Assembly (NCBI GenBank): GCA_963457665.1
Contig: OY735207.1
Location: forward strand, 47,084,196-47,148,195
Direction: 5' to 3'
Source of the DNA: Thysanoteuthis rhombus
Taxonomy: Eukaryota > Mollusca > Cephalopoda > Oegopsida > Thysanoteuthidae
DNA: 64,000 nucleotides
Each line of letters starts with the position of its first letter. Positions within the stretch are counted from its first letter, which is position 1. The notes below the pieces were generated by a model, which had not been told where the DNA came from, ran no database searches, and worked only from the letters and a program-made list of their open reading frames with translations. Shown here piece by piece: positions 58,872 through 64,000 of the stretch. The translations under genes were made by a program, and so were the position numbers.

Positions 58872-59229
58872 AGCTTGTTGACATATCTCAGAATTTTTGA
58901 GATGAGGTATTATTATTATTTCTATTATTAGCACTGGTTGTCCACATAGACACATGGCGTAGTGGTTACAGAATCAGACAAAATTACTGCAAGTAATCTG
59001 ATAGTTCTAAGTTCAATCCCAGTGTGAGACAATGATAATACTACTAATGCTAAGAGGGGGAGTGCGGTCAATATACCCCCGTCGGTTGAATAAAGGGTTC
59101 AGTTCGTTACTTCCCTACACCTACCAGATGATACCTGATGAAGGCCGTAGAGTACAACGGCTGAAACGTTGTATGAAAAACAACCAAGATGAGGATAGTC
59201 CGAATAATAATAGAAATAAGCTTGTTGAC
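58872..59229 (+). mobile_element. tRNA-derived SINE, second copy of the 29.1-kb family, with target duplications
   Basis: An 11-bp target duplication AGCTTGTTGAC (58872-58882 and 59219-59229) differs from that of the 29-kb copy, proving an independent insertion. Shared features are the 5' boundary (ATCTCAGAATTTTTGAGATGAGG), A box TGGCGTAGTGG, B box GTTCAATCC, the body and 3' end AATAATAATAGAAAT. The 5' inverted arm is shortened: only an ATTTCTATTATTA part and a degenerate GGTTGT patch remain. The 3' part keeps CTGATGA (59135-59141), a 6-bp stem and GAAAC (59163-59167), resembling a hammerhead core. Confidence 0.85.
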
Positions 59230-59670
59230 CATTGTATGAAAGTTTTTGTGTGTGTGTTCGTGGTTTGTCCAACCATTCAGCTATTTATACCTAACTGTAA
59301 ATATGAAAATTTACGTATGTAGTAAATGTAATATGAAATAGAACTTGCCATCACCGTCAATAATTGGACTGCTGATTGCAAGTCCTATTGAGGAGGGGTT
59401 CCATCGAAGAATAAATATAGTTAGAATAAATTCTATTTATGACATCAATGGCGTTTTCCATGGGAAAACATCTAAATTAGAGTGAAAAAAAAAAGAAACT
59501 AGATTCTTGAGAATCTACATCTTATCAAACCCATCAGAAAAGGGCTTCAAAAAGGTCAAAGCATTTTTTTCCCCTAAAACAAAAACATTTATAGAAATGG
59601 TCTAGTGGAGTACTGATGCCAATTTTCATGTCTGTAGACGAAACAGTATGGCCGCAAACATCATCTGACA
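59230..59670. other. Non-genic DNA
   Basis: No supported feature. Confidence 0.35.
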
Positions 59671-59671
59671 G

Positions 59672-59752
59672 CTATGGTTGTTCAATACAGCTGCTAGGAT
59701 TTGAACTTTAGACCTCATCACTCGAATCCAATGCTGCGGCCTCTGAAAATGA
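59672..59752 (-). mobile_element. tRNA-like SINE fragment
   Basis: The minus strand has a canonical B box, AAGTTCAAATCCTAGC (about 59692-59710), and a GGCCGCAGCATTGGATTCGA block in the A-box position. The rest is degenerate. Confidence 0.4.
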
Positions 59753-61925
59753 ACTGATAACTCATTTCTATTTATTCAGAAGTTAAGGACTTGGTGTAAG
59801 CTTTTTGTCCACTACTTGTATATTACTCACTACACAATATTCTTCCCTGGGATTTTACAAGTTGAATACCCCCTCCTGCATTCATACTTTGACCTTGGGG
59901 AATGGAATGATTGAAAGGAGAGGACTTAGAGTGATTGTTGCTTATCTGTTTACAATAACGGTTCCCACTCACTTGGTCAAGGCAGCAGTGTACAAAAAGT
60001 GGGTCAGCTATTAATCTGATACGATTAGCCTCTTACATAATTTTATCTTTTATTTTCCTCTTTATTTATTTTCACTTTACTAGTAACCATCAAGCAAAAC
60101 TGTCATCATAGGTTTTTTTGAGTTTTCAAGTTATATTTTGCTCACTTACTCTTTTTTTTTTTTTTTTTTCAAAATTCCCTTTCTAAATAGGTTTTAAATT
60201 TACCATGTAAGTTTATGCTTAAGTGATTCCTTTGTTTGTGTTGGTCAGCATTCATGCGTATTATTTTATTTTTGTTCAAATTCAGACTTTTAATGCTGCC
60301 AAAAGATGTTGGTTACATGACAGTTTCTATTGAGCGACTAATCAGACCTGTTTTTTATTTTATTTTATTTTTTTTTGTTTGTTTCTCTCCGGGAAATTTG
60401 GACTCCAGCTTCTCACACACATTTAATGGCTATTATTGTTTTCCTTCTCGTACTCAAATAGTTAGACTCGAATCTCGGGGCAGTGAATATAGTTAACATC
60501 TAATGATTGACTTGCTGGACCAATAGAAATTCCGTGGGTGTTGATAATTAAGATCATCTATTATCTCATGCCTTTGCTCTTCCTCCTCCACCACACCTTG
60601 TATGTATTGTTTCACTCTCTTCCTTTCTCCGCCAATCTTCGTTGCCTGGTTAGTCCCCCTCCAGTCTTCTGCAAACATTGTTTTTGTGCGTGGAAATCTT
60701 CCTTCCCCTCAGCAAACTATCAAAATTCCTTTTCTGCTCTCTCCCTTTCTACCCTCTTATCAGACTACCTAACCTTTCCCTTAAGCTATTGCTAAAAGCG
60801 TAGCATTCAAATGCAATTCGGAACAAGCTGAATAATATCTTGATTAGACCACTGGCATACCGATGGGGTGGAGATGGCCTGCTCCTAGGTGACAGCAGTA
60901 GTGTTTTGGCAGAATGAAAATTCAACATTTACTGCTGCCACTTTTAGCAATATTTTCCAGCTATTTTTAGCCAATATCAAGCTACTTTATTGCTCTTCTC
61001 AACCATGAAATATTGCCAAAAAAGGCTAATATTTTTCTTTTTCTTTTTCTTTAAGCGTATTTGGGTGTTTCAACATTTTTCTTCCGAGGTTGATCTAGCA
61101 TGAAAAATCTCGAGTTGGCATCTGAAGGGGGGGTGTCATCTCGAGTGACACCAACTCTAGGAGCACCACTGGATCGGATAATTAGGAAATGCCAAATTAC
61201 CTCACCCAAAATGTTTCTTTTGAAATTATTGGAAATTATTTCATTTGACATCTCGGTCATCGAATTTCTCAATCCATCGAGGCATACTCACTGGTGCCTT
61301 TGATGATTGAAACACCTTGTTGATCATGATGACTCTTTATTAGTTTGAACAGAACTCGCTCACTTACTTGCTTGAAACTAGACAAATGTTTTTTATTCTT
61401 ATCATTCCTTTCTCGTATTATTTTCCAAATTTGTATTAATATTGTCTCTCTTTGTGAATTATCAGCCTTAATCTATTTTTTTATTTATTTATTTATTTTT
61501 TTCCCTCACACCATTTGACCCGATGTTTTTATTATTTTGCTGATTGTGTGAGAAAGATAATTAGGTCAACAATACATCTGCCTTCAGAGGGGTATTCAGA
61601 TATGAATGCTTGAAATCTCATAGGGGCTATTTCTGCAAATCCTTGATTTGAAGGACAGGTTCAGAATGGTGCTCAGTACAGCCATGCTGAATTAATAAAA
61701 AAGAAATTTGGAACAATTTGTAAAGTCTTTGAAATTGATGGACAAGCAAGTTCACAAAAAAGTTTTCAAGGCTGTTAATCACTGATAAACTTTGGCAATA
61801 GATTGGGTGTTGGAAAATCTTTTAGTTGACTAATGTAGACTCGTATATAAGCTAGTTTGAACTAATTCTTGAGTCTTTGTTTCCACACATTTCTGCTGCA
61901 TTCTGAAATATTGTGGTACAATAAA
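59753..61925. other. Non-genic DNA
   Basis: No recognised gene. A pyrimidine-rich patch lies at 60570-60780, where opposing short frames are open only because of composition. Confidence 0.35.
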
Positions 61926-61929
61926 ACAA

Positions 61930-62095
61930 CACAGATGAGGAAAATGAGTTCGAATTGAGCAGCCAGACAGAGATCACTCCCCTACTAACACATCATGGGT
62001 CAGCATAGCAGAGTAAGGCCCACCACTTCCTATGTCTCACACTAGAGAGAGAAGGCCTGGGTCCAACAGCAGACTTCGAAGGATGATGATTATGA
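61930..62095 (+). mobile_element. Probable LINE 3' end with short (GAT)n tail
   Basis: The sequence ends AGAAGGCCTGGGTCCAACAG, then a GACTTCGAAG block, then GATGATGATTATGA. This is the ending style of jockey/CR1-like LINEs (a proline/serine-rich tail then TGA repeats). Upstream text reads DRDHSPTNTSWVSIAE and PPLPMSHTREREGLGP. The family is unassigned and the fragment is severely truncated. Confidence 0.45.
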
Positions 62096-64000
62096 ACCCA
62101 TGTACGATTCAGACAAAAACGTTGGCTTTGTTTTTACTAGAATGCTTTGAAAAAAAAAGAAAAGTTTTTCCACTGAGATGAACACCCTGATGAGATATCT
62201 TCTATAACCCTCTGATTAATGCTTGTTTAAGGATAAAAAGTTCTGTGCAGATTTACTGAGATAGTTTTTAAAAAGGTTAGAAGGATCAGCGTTCTGAGAT
62301 TTGATTGCATAGTTATATTGTTGAGGAATAAGCCTCATGCTCTAATTTTAAGGGTGAAATATCTTCTTTGTTTCTATGATGGGCTATCAAGTGCACAGGT
62401 TCTTTTCAAATTGACATTGTAATATACTTAGCAACGTAGTATGATCAAAGGGCACATTTTTCATTATCAGTAATATGGCAATACAATTGACTAGCTCAGT
62501 ACATTGAGGAATCATGTGACCAATTGAGTACATGTCATCAGGTGCTGATGAAGATTTGACCACAGACTGAAAACTGAAAATATAAATGCAGCTAATATAA
62601 CATTTTCAAAATTTAGTAAAGAACAATCACAAGTAGGAACCTCCTTCTCTGATTTTTGAGCACTTGGGTTTGGGGAGGTATGCTGCAACCCACCCTGTTA
62701 GATGAGCTCAGACGATCTGAAATAAAGAAACCTTGTCCTTTGTTTGACCTCTTTATCTCTCCATTGTATGTCTGACATCTTAGAAGTGCACGCTAACAAC
62801 CACCAAACCGCAAGCCATGTGTTCGTGTTTTTTTTCTGTTTTTTTTTTCTTTCCAACTACCATCAAAAGATCACTGTCTGCTGTAACACCTGTTTTTTTG
62901 CATTTATTGGATCTATTTCTCTTTTTTCTTTCTCCCTATATTGAATGGTGGACATTCTGATCAAATGCCAAACTATAAGTTGTGTTGTTTTCCTTTCTAT
63001 TACTACCTCTACAACTCCTGATCAAACATATAGCACCATAAATTTTCTTTATGTAATTGGTGCTGCGACCAGGATTCTTTTTCACTTTACCCAATATTTC
63101 AATGAATTAATTTGAAAAAAACCTCCCGTAGAGAATTGCTGAACAGTAACTTTAAAAGTAGTACAGGTTTCCCTTACTATCTTCAAGTTGAGCATTCTTA
63201 TAAAAACCTTTCATAAGCCGAAGAGGCATAAACTGAAAAAGCAATTACTATTAAAATTTGTATGGGAAAAATTTTCAAGTGTTTCCAGACCTTGGATATA
63301 ATTAGGATGTTATGTCAGTCTGAGTCCTGAGAAGTTGTGAAGTGGGAGGCACAAAAACTGGGGTGTAGAAGAAAGGAAGAGGGTGTGCACTGCCTCTATA
63401 ATGGCAAAACAAAAGCTGGATGCTTACTTTTGCTTTTCGGACCACTTTTTTAAAATAAGACAATGTAAATTTCCGAAAAGAAACCAGAAAAAAATTGTAG
63501 TAGAAAAGTCCATTGTTTAAAATGATTGGTAGGATATATCTTCTCCAAACTTGTTATTTTTGGGTTGAAGAGTCTGGTTATGAACAGAGAATCAAAAAAA
63601 AATCACTCTGTTCAATATACAAGCTGACTAAATTCTGGTTATAAAATGGCTGTTGGCTGTAGCATGTCAGTAACAGAGGTAGCTACTTTGTCAACCAAAG
63701 CCGTCATTTTACTTCTCAAAATTGAATCACTACCTGAGAATGCCCTGTGGACTGACAACATTAAATCTTATGAACAGTCTTTAATGAAGTAGTTTTTTTT
63801 TTCTTTTTTCCTGTTCTCTCTCCCCAGTATACCAACCTATATCTTCATACTCTGTATTCCTTACTGTGAGACGACGAATCTGAATCTTTTCTATGATGAA
63901 TTCTAAAGCTGCTGTTCACAGTTACAAATGAGTGTAGCTAATCTGTTATTGTTAGTTAGCTTGATTGTTGGATTTGTATACTTACTGGCCAGCCTCCACA
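62096..64000. other. Non-genic DNA
   Basis: No supported gene. An acceptor-like TTCTCTCTCCCCAG (about 63813-63826) is followed by 25 open codons ending in a stop, IPTYIFILCIPYCETT then NLNLFYDEF. This might be a short terminal exon of a gene starting elsewhere, but evidence is too thin to call. Confidence 0.3.

Noticed and set aside
63813-63905. Terminal exon after a good acceptor
   Set aside because: Only 25 codons and no upstream exon or homology; AT-rich sequence often gives such acceptors by chance.

Overview
The window reads as non-coding, repeat-rich animal DNA. It is AT-rich, has no bacterial-style gene order, and is crowded with (TA)n, (GA)n, (CA)n and (AAT)n microsatellites, 5'-truncated LINEs, tRNA-derived SINEs, a 5S-rRNA-like retroposon piece and a decayed hAT transposase. 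The LINE families and long TA arrays resemble those of lophotrochozoan invertebrates, perhaps a mollusc. That is a weak inference from style, and no host gene here fixes the species.

Layout. 1-14 kb: mostly unannotated AT-rich DNA with a dispersed repeat (2.1-4.1 kb), a SINE unit with 70-bp near-identical direct repeats 294 bp apart (4.1-4.5 kb), two short tails of one LINE family (3.4 and 10 kb) and very long TA/TG arrays (6.3, 7.2, 8.7, 12.1 kb). 14-22 kb: the densest repeat cluster. It holds the C-terminal part of an R2-like LINE, a LINE whose 5' half lies inverted beside its 3' half (twin-priming pattern), a second LINE with a recognisable RT FADD motif, a degenerate tandem repeat of about 38 bp, and two more copies of the LINE family whose stop codon lies in its (TGA)n tail (family A). 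22-33 kb: quiet DNA holding a roughly 1-kb foldback element with arms of about 400 bp, a 5S-like fragment, a SINE carrying an inverted copy of its own 3' end, and the longest family A copy. 33.1-35.9 kb: a decayed, nearly full-length EEP-endonuclease/RT LINE. 36-54 kb: a possible orphan exon (38.2-38.5 kb), hAT transposase remains (41.8-42.8 kb), a solo foldback arm (43.1-43.6 kb) and two CpG/CCAAT-containing stretches that could be promoters followed by splice donors (45.6-45.9 and 51.5-51.85 kb). 54-64 kb: fewer microsatellites, a 20 x 34-bp minisatellite (54,657-55,336), a second copy of the inverted-end SINE (58.9-59.2 kb) and a short probable LINE tail (62 kb).

No complete host protein-coding gene could be supported. 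Most open frames are translations of microsatellites (YIYI, MMMM, NNNN) or pieces of retroelements. The main interest is in repeat biology: SINEs mobilised as units that carry an inverted copy of their tail, a LINE with no 3' UTR, a textbook twin-priming scar, and evidence that several long TA arrays sit exactly at retroposon 3' ends. No provirus or capsid-bearing element was recognised.
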